From assembly GCA_947465645.1 (NCBI GenBank), contig CANIBQ010000048.1, forward strand, positions 1-38,851: DNA of 38,851 bases, written 5' to 3'. A model generated the notes under the pieces. It worked only from the letters and a program-made list of their open reading frames with translations, was not told the origin of the DNA and searched no databases. A program made the translations under genes and the position numbers. The stretch's first letter is position 1; every line of letters starts with the position of its first letter. This DNA comes from Acidobacteriota bacterium. Its GTDB lineage: Bacteria > Acidobacteriota > Vicinamibacteria > Vicinamibacterales > UBA2999. Positions 24,341-31,391 of the stretch are shown in pieces.

Positions 24341-24440
24341 CCTGACCAGGGTCAAGGACAACCTGTACGTGATCATGTCCTCGACGCCCGGCGCCGAATT
24401 CACCGGCGGCAACACCGGCATCTTCATCACGGAAAGGAGA
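24339..24440 (+). pseudogene. Fragment of metallo-beta-lactamase-fold hydrolase N-terminus
   Basis: The frame beginning at 24339 reads DLTRVKDNLYVIMSSTPGAE then FTGGNTGIFITE, the usual opening of acidobacterial MBL-fold hydrolases (xVKDNLYxIxx..FTGGNxxVFxT). After ITE the sequence becomes unrelated and stops at 24480-24482. The HxHxDH zinc motif is absent. It abuts the DUF486 remnant head to head. Confidence 0.55.
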
Positions 24441-24477
24441 GTAGCGGGACGAGGCGATGCGCATCCCTGGGGCGCGG

Positions 24478-24483
24478 TATAAT
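24478..24483 (+). promoter_or_regulatory. Consensus -10 box (TATAAT) before the nucleotidyltransferase pair
   Basis: A perfect TATAAT sits 12 bases before the proposed GTG at 24496, so transcription would begin at or near the first codons. No good -35 is seen 17 bases upstream. A GGAG at 24485-24488 gives an alternative, leadered reading. Confidence 0.4.
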
Positions 24484-24495
24484 TGGAGTGTGGAT

Positions 24496-24684
24496 GTGTG
24501 GGTGAGACGGTGTGCGACCTTCTCGGAAGAGCGCGATGCCGACCGCGAGTTCTGGAAGCGGATGACTCCGTCCGCGCGCATCTCTGCGCTCGAAGAACTC
24601 CGCGCCGAATGGCGCGAGACGCTCGACGATGGTCACCAGGGGCTTCGCAGAACTGTTCGCCTGCTTCAACGCCAGGCGCGTTAG
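24496..24684 (+). CDS. Small partner protein of a nucleotidyltransferase
   Basis: 62 residues from a GTG at 24496 (GGAG 7 bases upstream; other in-frame GTGs at 24490 and 24502). The recognisable core is ERDADREFWKRMTPSARISALEELRAEW, a pattern I recall from short proteins encoded just before AbiEii/DUF6036-type nucleotidyltransferases. It overlaps the nucleotidyltransferase gene by 56 bases, implying translational coupling and a joint function, perhaps as antitoxin or adaptor. No DNA-binding motif is visible. The start is uncertain, the coding status fairly likely. Confidence 0.6.
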   Translation: MWVRRCATFSEERDADREFWKRMTPSARISALEELRAEWRETLDDGHQGLRRTVRLLQRQAR

Positions 24685-25066
24685 AGCCGTCATCGTCGGC
24701 GGCTACGCGCTGGCGTTTCACGCCAAGCCCCGATTCACCAAAGACATCGACATCTTCATCGACCCGGATCCAGAGAACGCGGAGCGGGTGATGGGAGCGC
24801 TCGCGGATTTCGGGTTCGGCGACGTCGGCCTGACGAGCGCCGACTTCGCAACCGCGGGCGCGATCGTCCAGCTCGGCGTGGCTCCCAATCGTGTGGACCT
24901 GCTCACGGCGATCGACGGAGTCACCTTCGACGAGGCGTGGGCCGGTCGAGTCCAGGGGAACTACGGCGATCAGCCGGTGTTCTTTCTCGGGTTGGAAGAC
25001 CTGCGCCGCAACAAGCGCGCGTCCGGGCGCCAGCAGGATCTGGCCGATCTCGAGACCCTCGAGTAG
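24629..25066 (+). CDS. AbiEii/DUF6036-like nucleotidyltransferase
   Basis: 145 residues. The MNT/AbiEii-type active site is evident: VIVGGYALAFH (22-31, Gly24-Gly25) followed by FTKDIDIFID (36-45, catalytic Asp39 and Asp41 pattern). A third segment, NRVDLLTAIDGVTFDEAW, supplies the later acidic strand, and LGLEDLRRNKRASGRQQDLADLE the C-terminal helix common in DUF6036-like proteins. Such enzymes transfer nucleotides to proteins, tRNA or antibiotics, and several are toxins. With the overlapping 62-residue protein it forms a toxin-antitoxin-like pair next to a scrap-gene region, a typical place for such modules. The target is unknown. Confidence 0.82.
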   Translation: MVTRGFAELFACFNARRVRAVIVGGYALAFHAKPRFTKDIDIFIDPDPENAERVMGALADFGFGDVGLTSADFATAGAIVQLGVAPNRVDLLTAIDGVTFDEAWAGRVQGNYGDQPVFFLGLEDLRRNKRASGRQQDLADLETLE

Positions 25067-25147
25067 TCGCTTTCGTCAGACCGCTCGGGCCTGGTGCAGC
25101 CGCTGCCTGCGCCGGGAATGCGATGAGGACCAGGGGGAGGCAATAGG

Positions 25148-26221
25148 CTAGCGCCAGCCGAGACGGATGACGTCGAAGTCGCCGGCCGTCAGGCTGCGAA
25201 AGGCGGGGTTGAGCTCGTCGTTGTTCCAGCGCGAGTCCATCGCGCCGCTGATGTACATGTCGCTGCCGTTGTCGGCAATGATCACCCCGTACGTCTGCAT
25301 CGCTCGGAAAACATTCTGGATGTAGACGGGGTAGCGCGAGACGTCCTTGGACGCCTTCAGGCGGAGGCGCGCGCCCATTGGCAGGGCGCCCGACGTGCTG
25401 CCGGCACGATGCGACGCGGGCCAGACATACCCGTTGGTCGAGCGCACCGTCATGCGCAGTGCATGTCGGATGACACCGCGCTGCGCTTCGTCGTACCGGA
25501 CGAGGCCGGGAAGGATCGCCAGGCCTGCGGCGTCTGCCGACGTCCAGCCGTCAGGACGCCGCCCATTCGCCGACAAGTCGAAGACCGCGCCAGACCCGGC
25601 CTCCCATCGCTGGCGGGCGCCGTTCCATCGCGTGGCGAAGAGCTCGTAGAGCACCCACCTGTCGCGATCGACGATCAGCAGATGGCGATCGCCGCTCGAT
25701 CCGCCGCCCGCGACGCCGCCTTCGATGAAGTTGGGCTGCGTCTTCGCGGCGTCGGGGATGGGGTAGCCAACCTCGGCGCTGAACCCTGCATCGCTCTCGC
25801 TGCCGTAGTCAACGAATGTGACCGGCGTGCGCGGCTCCGATCCGCCGACGCCGACATACGGGATGCCGTAGGGAGGCGGACCGAAATCAGGGTGCGCGGC
25901 GCGCGTCCGTCCGATGAAATCGATGAATGCGCTCGACTGCGTGTCGATCGGCGCGTTCGTGATGTCCTGGTTCCACCAGTGGTCGGACGGATGGAGCTGG
26001 CGGCTGAAATCCTCGTTCAGGCGGACGGAGGAGCCTGGGGTCGGTGCAGGTGCAGGTGCAGGTGCCGGTGCAGGTGCAGGTGCAGGTGCAGGTGCAGGTG
26101 CAGGGGACGGACTGGGCGTTGGCGAGGGGCTGGTCGCAAGCGGCTCTCCACCGCACGCCGTGAGGATGACGCAGGCGGCGACCAATGACAGTTTCGACAC
26201 GCGGCGGAACACGATCGTCAT
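25148..26221 (-). CDS. Lipoprotein with (Pro-Ala)n linker, unknown function
   Basis: 357 residues. The lipobox LTAC places the lipidated Cys at residue 23. Residues about 30-62 are PSPTPSPSP followed by about ten Pro-Ala pairs, a stiff spacer lifting the domain off the membrane. The C-terminal domain (from about 68) contains HPSDHWWNQDI, GPPPYGIPYVGVGG, RHLLIVDRDRWVLYELF and NGYVWPASHRAG, ending in GDFDVIRLGW. Similar secreted proteins exist in Actinobacteria and Acidobacteriota, but I cannot assign a function. The linker is encoded by ten near-perfect hexamers, so its length may vary between strains. A 12-bp inverted repeat lies 13 bases upstream of the start. Confidence 0.75.
   Translation of the reverse strand: MTIVFRRVSKLSLVAACVILTACGGEPLATSPSPTPSPSPAPAPAPAPAPAPAPAPAPAPTPGSSVRLNEDFSRQLHPSDHWWNQDITNAPIDTQSSAFIDFIGRTRAAHPDFGPPPYGIPYVGVGGSEPRTPVTFVDYGSESDAGFSAEVGYPIPDAAKTQPNFIEGGVAGGGSSGDRHLLIVDRDRWVLYELFATRWNGARQRWEAGSGAVFDLSANGRRPDGWTSADAAGLAILPGLVRYDEAQRGVIRHALRMTVRSTNGYVWPASHRAGSTSGALPMGARLRLKASKDVSRYPVYIQNVFRAMQTYGVIIADNGSDMYISGAMDSRWNNDELNPAFRSLTAGDFDVIRLGWR
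26043..26102. repeat. Ten tandem GGTGCA hexamers (microsatellite) within a coding region
   Basis: Ten consecutive hexamers, nine GGTGCA and one GGTGCC (fourth unit). On the minus strand they encode the Pro-Ala linker of the lipoprotein. Being a multiple of three, copy-number change would alter linker length without frameshift. Confidence 0.9.
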
Positions 26222-26233
26222 GCGTGGCTGTTT

Positions 26234-26268
26234 AATTTATGCATGTCGCGAACGCTCATGCATGAATT
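26234..26268. promoter_or_regulatory. AT-rich inverted repeat upstream of the lipoprotein gene
   Basis: AATTTATGCATG (26234-26245) and CATGCATGAATT (26257-26268) form a 12-bp stem with one G-U pair and an 11-base loop. It lies between the small membrane protein gene and the lipoprotein start on the minus strand. An operator or a terminator without U-tract are both possible. Confidence 0.4.
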
Positions 26269-26284
26269 GTGACGAATCGTCCGA

Positions 26285-26470
26285 TTAGGCGGACATGCTC
26301 GGGCGGCGTCCTCCTGACGAGCGTTCGGTCGTGTCGGAGGATTGCGGCTTGGCGGTGACCACCGGATCCGGCGGGTCGTGCCTCGCGCGGCGATGCGACA
26401 CGTACAAGCCCACCCCGACCAGGACGCTCAGAAATGCCATGAGAAGGGGGAAGAGCTCGAATAGCAGCAC
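26285..26470 (-). CDS. Small single-pass membrane protein, hypothetical
   Basis: 61 residues if translation starts at the GTG at 26470; an in-frame ATG at 26440 would give 51. One hydrophobic segment (VLLFELFPLLMAFLSVLVGVGLYV) is followed by a basic, hydrophilic tail (SHRRARHDPPDP to the C-terminus). A TACAAT -10-like sequence lies at 26477-26482. It sits 29 bases after the amidase gene on the same strand. No family recognised, and coding status rests on the clear membrane helix and position. Confidence 0.4.
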   Translation of the reverse strand: MLLFELFPLLMAFLSVLVGVGLYVSHRRARHDPPDPVVTAKPQSSDTTERSSGGRRPSMSA

Positions 26471-26499
26471 GATCAGATTGTAGCGGGGCGGACACGACC

Positions 26500-27663
26500 C
26501 TACGAGCTCGTGTGCGAGGCCGCGAACTCCTGAATCGCTTCTCGGATGGCGCGCGCCACGATCTGCTTGAAGGCCTCGCTGTGCAGCGCCTCGTTGTCGG
26601 GCGTCTTCATGTCCATGAAGGCCACCTCCAGGATGATCGCCGGCCGGAAGGCGAGGCGCGTTTCTCCCTTGCACGCGTTGCACGACCGGAGGCCGCGATC
26701 GGGCCAGTTCGGGTTGTAGTGCGTCCGGATTGCCGCGACCACCTTGTCATTGACGATTTGCGCCAGGCGCCGGCTCTCGCCCGCGTGGCCGTTGGTCTCG
26801 TCGTACCAGGTTTCGGTGCCCGTGCCGCCGCCGCCGTTGTTGTGGATCGAGATCATCGCGGCCGCGTCGATCCAGTTGGCGTAGAACGGACGGCTGTTGA
26901 TGTCGCGCGCGTAGTCGTCGACCCCGTAGTCGGAGACTTCCGCGGGCGCGCCCAGCCCCCTGATGAAGTACTTCGCACTGTCCTGCCACGCCGGTTCTCC
27001 GGCCACGCCCATCACGCCGTCCCGGCTCGGATAGCGCGCGGGGCGTACGTCGAACGCGGCCATCGCCAGTTCATCCTGCACGTAATTGGCGATGTCCCAG
27101 TTGACGAAGTCTTCGACGATGCCCCAGTAGAAGTCGCGCTGCAGCCGCCAGGTGCGCGTTGATTCATGGCGATACCACCCGTGGCCGGCGCTGACCACCA
27201 CGCGGCCGCCCTGGCTGAGCGCGCGCGGCCTGGAGACGCCGCTCGACGCGCCCGGGAGAAACCGGTCCAGTGGCAAACCGTCAACGAGCAGCCGGTACTC
27301 CACGTCGCCGGCGCCGGCGGTGAGGGCTGCGGTGCTCCTCAACACCTGATCGAGCAGCGCTTCGACGCTGCCAGAGGGGTCGTAGGTCAGTGTCTTCTGA
27401 CTGAGGTCGATGATGACGCGCTGCGTCGTCGCCGAGGTCCGCTCAACTTCGACGTCGAGCACCCGGACGCCTGTCTGCGACGGCATGAGCAATGCCTCAA
27501 ATCCACGCGGGGCCACCGCGAGGGCCCGCTCGATCGCGGCACGGAGCTCTGTCAGACTGAGGGCGCCTGCCCCGAGCGAAGTCGAGGGGGGCTGTTGAGC
27601 TCCCACCGCTGACGACAGGACCAGCACGGCCCCGGCGACGATGGACAGGAGAACACGGCTCAT
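26500..27663 (-). CDS. N-acetylmuramoyl-L-alanine amidase (Amidase_3) with GerMN-like N-terminal domain
   Basis: 387 residues. Signal peptide 1-22. Residues about 37-137 resemble a GerMN/lipoprotein-like domain (VDVEVERTS..., QRVIIDLSQ, EALLDQVLRSTAAL, YRLLVDGLPL). The catalytic Amidase_3 domain follows: VVVSAGHGW with zinc ligand His161, an acidic EDFVNWDIANYV helix, MISIHNNGG (second His) and IILEVAFMD with the catalytic Glu. It cleaves the amide between muramic acid and the peptide stem in the periplasm. Just after the signal peptide, residues 25-33 (PPSTSLGAG) are encoded by a GAGCGAAGTCGAGG repeat element inserted in frame. Two hypothetical exported or membrane proteins follow downstream. 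Confidence 0.88.
   Translation of the reverse strand: MSRVLLSIVAGAVLVLSSAVGAQQPPSTSLGAGALSLTELRAAIERALAVAPRGFEALLMPSQTGVRVLDVEVERTSATTQRVIIDLSQKTLTYDPSGSVEALLDQVLRSTAALTAGAGDVEYRLLVDGLPLDRFLPGASSGVSRPRALSQGGRVVVSAGHGWYRHESTRTWRLQRDFYWGIVEDFVNWDIANYVQDELAMAAFDVRPARYPSRDGVMGVAGEPAWQDSAKYFIRGLGAPAEVSDYGVDDYARDINSRPFYANWIDAAAMISIHNNGGGGTGTETWYDETNGHAGESRRLAQIVNDKVVAAIRTHYNPNWPDRGLRSCNACKGETRLAFRPAIILEVAFMDMKTPDNEALHSEAFKQIVARAIREAIQEFAASHTSS
27569..27589. repeat. GAGCGAAGTCGAGG-type dispersed repeat inside the amidase gene
   Basis: The core CCCCGAGCGAAGTCGAGGGG lies within codons just after the amidase signal peptide. I recall this core as a dispersed repeat that yields PERSRG or PSTSLG peptides in many genomes. 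Only this copy was found in the window. Confidence 0.5.
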
Positions 27664-27752
27664 GTGGAGCAGTAGAGGTGCCTCCGTGGCTTGTGAGGGT
27701 GAAACGCGTGAATCGGCTCGGCTGTAATGCGAATCAGTTACACACTAAGGCC

Positions 27753-28376
27753 ATGACGCCGCGCCATCTGTCCATGCTTCGGTCGTACACACCGGCCGAC
27801 CTGCTGACCATCGGCAACGCGGGCTGCGGGACGATTTCGATCTTTCTCTGTCTCGATTACCTCGCCACGGGGAATTCGCGCCACCTCTGGATTGCCTTCA
27901 TCCTGCTCCCGGGCGCTCTGGGGTTCGACGTGCTCGACGGCTACGTGGCACGGCTGAACAAGAAGCGCCAGTCGCTGCTCGGGGCCGACCTCGACTCGCT
28001 CGCCGACGTGATTTCATTCGGCGTCGCACCTGCCGTGCTCGGATTCACGCTCGGGCTGCGCGGTGGCTGGGACATGCTCTGTCTGACGTACTTCGTGGTC
28101 TGCGGCGTCAGCCGGCTCGCGCGCTTCAACGTGACCGCCGCCGCTCTGTCCGACAGCGAGACCGGCAAGGTGAAGTACTTCGAGGGCACCCCTATTCCCA
28201 CGAGCATCGTGATTGTCATGCTGCTCGGTCTGGCGCTGCGTCTCGGCCGGATCGAAAGCGATCTCTGGTTCGGCGCCTTACAGGTGGGGCCGGCGCTGCT
28301 GCATCCGCTGTCTCTCATCTATGTCGCGAGCGGAAGCGCCATGATCAGCGCGACGCTGCGCATCCCGAAACCATGA
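27753..28376 (+). CDS. pssA: CDP-diacylglycerol-serine O-phosphatidyltransferase
   Basis: 207 residues from the ATG at 27753 (AAGG upstream); earlier in-frame starts add a non-conserved tail. The CDP-alcohol phosphatidyltransferase signature is complete: DVLDGYVARL then GADLDSLAD, that is D-x2-D-G-x2-A-R-x8-G-x3-D-x3-D. Several membrane segments surround it (LLTIGNAGCGTISIFLCL, LWIAFILLPGALGF, SIVIVMLLGLAL). The TPADLLTIGN start and the VSRLARFNV and FEGTPIPTS strings fit PssA rather than PgsA. It makes phosphatidylserine from CDP-diacylglycerol and L-serine, the precursor of phosphatidylethanolamine; the decarboxylase gene is not in the window. It converges on the ABC transporter operon. Confidence 0.9.
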   Translation: MTPRHLSMLRSYTPADLLTIGNAGCGTISIFLCLDYLATGNSRHLWIAFILLPGALGFDVLDGYVARLNKKRQSLLGADLDSLADVISFGVAPAVLGFTLGLRGGWDMLCLTYFVVCGVSRLARFNVTAAALSDSETGKVKYFEGTPIPTSIVIVMLLGLALRLGRIESDLWFGALQVGPALLHPLSLIYVASGSAMISATLRIPKP

Positions 28377-28404
28377 CCGTCGCGACTCGCCGCTGGCTGG
28401 CGGG

Positions 28405-28421
28405 CTCACGCGTCGCGTGAG
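28405..28421. terminator. Hairpin between pssA and the peptide transporter operon
   Basis: Perfect 7-bp stem CTCACGC/GCGTGAG with loop GTC, overlapping the stop codon of the ATPase gene and lying 28 bases past the pssA stop. No U-tract is present, so terminator function is tentative. Confidence 0.35.
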
Positions 28422-29317
28422 GGCTCGCGCGGCACCCTGGCGTGGCGCGATCGGCGCGCTGACGGATCGGGGCGCGGCGCGGCCGCCAGCAGCGTCTTCG
28501 AGTACTCGTGCCGCGGGTGCGCGTAGATCTGTTCCGCCTGGCCCATTTCCACGATCTTTCCAAAGTACATCACCGCAATGCGGTCGGAGATGTGGCGAAC
28601 CACCGACAGGTCGTGGCCGATGAAGATGTACGACAGGCCGAATTCCTTCTGCAGGTCCTGCATCAGGTTGATGACCTGCGCCTGAATCGAGACGTCCAGC
28701 GCGCTCACCGGTTCGTCCAGCACGACGATCTTCGGGTTGGTCGCGAGCGCCCGGGCGATGCCGACCCGCTGCCGCTGGCCGCCGGAGAATTCGTGGGGAT
28801 AGCGGTTGACGTGCGTCGGCGACAGCCCGACCTTGTCGAGCAGCCACTGCACGCGCGCGCGCCGCTCGGCGGCGGAGCTTCGCGTGTGGATCGTCAGCGG
28901 CTCTTCGACGATCTGGCCGACCGTCTTGCGCGGGTTGAGCGACGAGTACGGATCCTGGAACACCATCTGGATGTCCGCGCGGTACGGACGCATCGCCTTG
29001 CGATCGAGCGGGAGGAGGTCCACCGTGCCGGCGGGGTGAGCTTGCCGCGCCGAAGCCGCAGGCGAAGGCGGGTGATAGAGGACACGCCCCGACACCTCCA
29101 CCTTGTAGCTCATCGCGCGCAGGATGTTGATGATCGCCCGCCCGACTGTCGTCTTGCCGCACCCCGATTCGCCGACGAGCCCGAGCGTCTCGCCGCGCGC
29201 GAGCGTGAAAGAGACCCCGTCGACGGCGCGCACCTCGCCGGTGCGGCGAAGGAAGACGCCGCCGAAAACGGGAAAACGCACCGTCAGGTCCTGGACCTCG
29301 AGGATCGGTTCGCTCAT
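28406..29317 (-). CDS. Peptide ABC transporter ATP-binding protein, DppF/OppF type
   Basis: 303 residues from the ATG at 29317, whose ATGA overlaps the stop of the preceding ATPase gene; a 313-residue reading is less likely. Walker A GESGCGKT (49-56), Q-loop Gln121, signature FSGGQ (177-181), Walker B IVVLDEP with Glu202, and His235 (FIGHDLSVV) are intact. Residues about 81-97 ([16 protein letters not shown]) form an insert between the Walker A region and the Q-loop not expected in DppF proteins. The C-terminus is short and Arg-rich ([17 protein letters not shown]), lacking the oligopeptide-transporter extension. It powers the importer encoded upstream. Confidence 0.9.
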   Translation of the reverse strand: MSEPILEVQDLTVRFPVFGGVFLRRTGEVRAVDGVSFTLARGETLGLVGESGCGKTTVGRAIINILRAMSYKVEVSGRVLYHPPSPAASARQAHPAGTVDLLPLDRKAMRPYRADIQMVFQDPYSSLNPRKTVGQIVEEPLTIHTRSSAAERRARVQWLLDKVGLSPTHVNRYPHEFSGGQRQRVGIARALATNPKIVVLDEPVSALDVSIQAQVINLMQDLQKEFGLSYIFIGHDLSVVRHISDRIAVMYFGKIVEMGQAEQIYAHPRHEYSKTLLAAAPRPDPSARRSRHARVPREPSRDA

Positions 29318-30291
29318 GGCCGAGGATAGAGATGACATCGCACCCAATGGCCAGGGGCCTCTTCGATGAGCGGCGGCTCGATGTCAGGACATGGCTCGAA
29401 ACGGCGGGTACACCGCGTCACGAACTTGCAGCCGGCCGGCAGGTTGTGGACGTCCGGCACCGTCCCCGGGATCACGGTGAGGCGATCGGCCTTCGGACCG
29501 TCCACGCTCGGAATCGATCCGAGTAAACCCTGCGTGTAGGGATGCAGGGGGTTGCGAAACAGTTCCTCGACCGGAGCAACCTCCTGGATCTTCCCGCCGT
29601 ACATCACGGCGACGCGGTCGCATGTTTCCGCCACCACGGCGAGGTTGTGCGTGATCAGCAGGATCGAGGCGCCCTCGCGGCGCGCCTTCAGCTCAAGCAT
29701 CAGGTCGAGGATCTGCGCCTGCACCGTCACGTCCAGCGCCGTCGTCGGCTCGTCGGCGATGAGCAGGGAGGGATTGAGGACGAGGGCAATCGCAATCATC
29801 ACGCGCTGGCGCTGGCCGCCGGAGAGCTGGTGCGGGTACTGCTTCATGCGCGTCGCCGGATCGGGGATGCCGACCTCCGTCAGGATGTCGATCGCACGCC
29901 GCCGTGCCTCGTCCTTGCTCACGTTCTCGTGCGCGAGGATCACCTCCGTGACCTGCATGCCGATCGTGAAGACCGGGTTGAGCGAGGTCATCGGCTCCTG
30001 GAACACCATGCTGATGTCCTTGCCACGGATGGCGCGGACGTCTTCCCAGGGAAGCTTCAGCAGATCCTGGCCGTTGAAGACGATCTCGCCCGCCTCGATC
30101 TTTCCCGGCGGGTCCGGGATCAGGCGCAGGATGCTGAGCGCGGTGACGCTCTTGCCGGAGCCTGATTCGCCGACGAGGCCAAGCACCTCGCCGCGGCGGA
30201 CCTCGAGATCGACGCCGTCAACGGCCTTGGCGACACCGGACTCCGTGTAGAAGTAAGTCCGCAGCCCGCGGATCGAGAGGAGGGACGTCAT
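29314..30291 (-). CDS. Peptide ABC transporter ATP-binding protein, DppD/OppD type
   Basis: 325 residues from the ATG at 30291, overlapping the permease stop as ATGA. Walker A GESGSGKS (41-48), signature LSGGQRQRV, Walker [13 protein letters not shown] and ITHNLAVV are complete. The C-terminal oligo/dipeptide-transporter domain has four cysteines ([17 protein letters not shown], then WVRCHLYP), the set proposed to hold an iron-sulfur cluster in some DppD proteins. In E. coli YejF both ATPase domains are in one polypeptide; here they are split into this gene and the next. A 652-residue reading that fuses it to permease sequence is an artefact of another frame. Confidence 0.92.
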   Translation of the reverse strand: MTSLLSIRGLRTYFYTESGVAKAVDGVDLEVRRGEVLGLVGESGSGKSVTALSILRLIPDPPGKIEAGEIVFNGQDLLKLPWEDVRAIRGKDISMVFQEPMTSLNPVFTIGMQVTEVILAHENVSKDEARRRAIDILTEVGIPDPATRMKQYPHQLSGGQRQRVMIAIALVLNPSLLIADEPTTALDVTVQAQILDLMLELKARREGASILLITHNLAVVAETCDRVAVMYGGKIQEVAPVEELFRNPLHPYTQGLLGSIPSVDGPKADRLTVIPGTVPDVHNLPAGCKFVTRCTRRFEPCPDIEPPLIEEAPGHWVRCHLYPRP

Positions 30292-31391
30292 CGCAGGCGC
30301 GAGTACTCCTTCGGGTCGAACGCTTCGCGCACCGCCTCGCCGATGAACACCACCAGCAGGAGCGTCACGAACATCACGCCGAGCGGATATGCCACCAGCC
30401 ACCACTTGGTCAGGTTCTCCATCCCCTGGCCGATCAGCTCGCCCCAGCTTGGCGTCGGGGCCGGCAGCCCGAACCCGAGAAAGTCGAGGGCCACCAGCGC
30501 GGCGATGTTGGCGACGATGGTGAAGGGTGCGAACGAGACGACCGGGGTGAGGGAGTTCGGCAGGATGTGCCGGAACATGATCCCCGCCTCGGAAACGCCG
30601 GTGGCGATCGCGGCGCCGACGTAATCCTTGGCCTTCTCGCGGTAGAACTCGCCGCGGATGTAATAGGTGATCCCCATCCAGTTGAAGGCGGCGAGGATGA
30701 CGACCAGCAGCCAGAGCGAGGGCTGCATCAGCACGTTGCGTCCCGGAAGGTAGATCGGCACGACGATCGAGCTGATGATGATGATCGTGTAGAGGAAAGG
30801 CAGCGACGACCAGATCTCGATGCCGCGCTGTCCCAGGATGTCGAGGCGTCCGCCGAAGTAGCCGATGGTGGCGCCGACCGAGATGCCCACCGTGTACGCG
30901 GCGATCATCACGAGGATCGCGAAGGTCACCGACACGTTGAATCCGTACGCCAGCCGCACGAGCACGTCGCGTCCGCGGTCGTCGGTGCCGAACGGGTGTG
31001 CCCATGACGGCGGGTGGGGCGGCGAGCCTGGCAGGTCGAGCAGCGCCTCGTTCGAGCCGTAGGGCAGCAGGGGCATCAACACCCAGTTGCCTTCGTCCGC
31101 GGCGGCGAACTGCTCCTCGAGCGCCCGGTAGTCGGCCTCGCCAATGGCGGTCTGGCCGAATTCGGTGGCGGCGTGATAGCCCGCGAGCGGAAAGATGTAC
31201 TGGCCCTGATACTTCACCACCAGCGCGACGTTGTTGGCGAGCACCGGCAGGAAGAAGGAGAGCGCGTAGCACAGCGTGATCAACAGGAACGAGTAGTAAC
31301 CGCGGCGCAGCCGCCTGAACTTGCGCAGCCGGCGCATGAAGAGAGAACGCGGTGGCCCTGCGGCCGATTCATCCGGAAGCGCGCCGGTCAT
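30288..31391 (-). CDS. Peptide ABC transporter permease, YejE/DppC type
   Basis: 367 residues from the ATG at 31391, whose ATGA overlaps the stop of the first permease. The N-terminal RRGYYSFLLITLCYALSFF is the YejE-like entry, followed by a periplasmic loop (QGQYIFPLAGYHAATEF) and HPFGTDDRGRDVLVRLAYGF, diagnostic for the DppC/OppC/YejE group. The binding-protein-dependent transport signature lies in GVSEAGIMFRHILPN, and the C-terminus (FIGEAVREAFDPKEY) is YejE-like. About six membrane segments. Together with YejB-like it forms the inner-membrane channel of an oligopeptide importer. Longer readings in this frame run into unrelated sequence. Confidence 0.92.
   Translation of the reverse strand: MTGALPDESAAGPPRSLFMRRLRKFRRLRRGYYSFLLITLCYALSFFLPVLANNVALVVKYQGQYIFPLAGYHAATEFGQTAIGEADYRALEEQFAAADEGNWVLMPLLPYGSNEALLDLPGSPPHPPSWAHPFGTDDRGRDVLVRLAYGFNVSVTFAILVMIAAYTVGISVGATIGYFGGRLDILGQRGIEIWSSLPFLYTIIIISSIVVPIYLPGRNVLMQPSLWLLVVILAAFNWMGITYYIRGEFYREKAKDYVGAAIATGVSEAGIMFRHILPNSLTPVVSFAPFTIVANIAALVALDFLGFGLPAPTPSWGELIGQGMENLTKWWLVAYPLGVMFVTLLLVVFIGEAVREAFDPKEYSRLR

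Noticed and set aside
24070..24345. 91-residue plus-strand frame
   Set aside because: It is antisense to the DUF486 remnant and runs through repeat DNA.
26043..26102. Tandem repeat considered as a CRISPR-like array
   Set aside because: Contiguous hexamers without spacers that encode a Pro-Ala linker.
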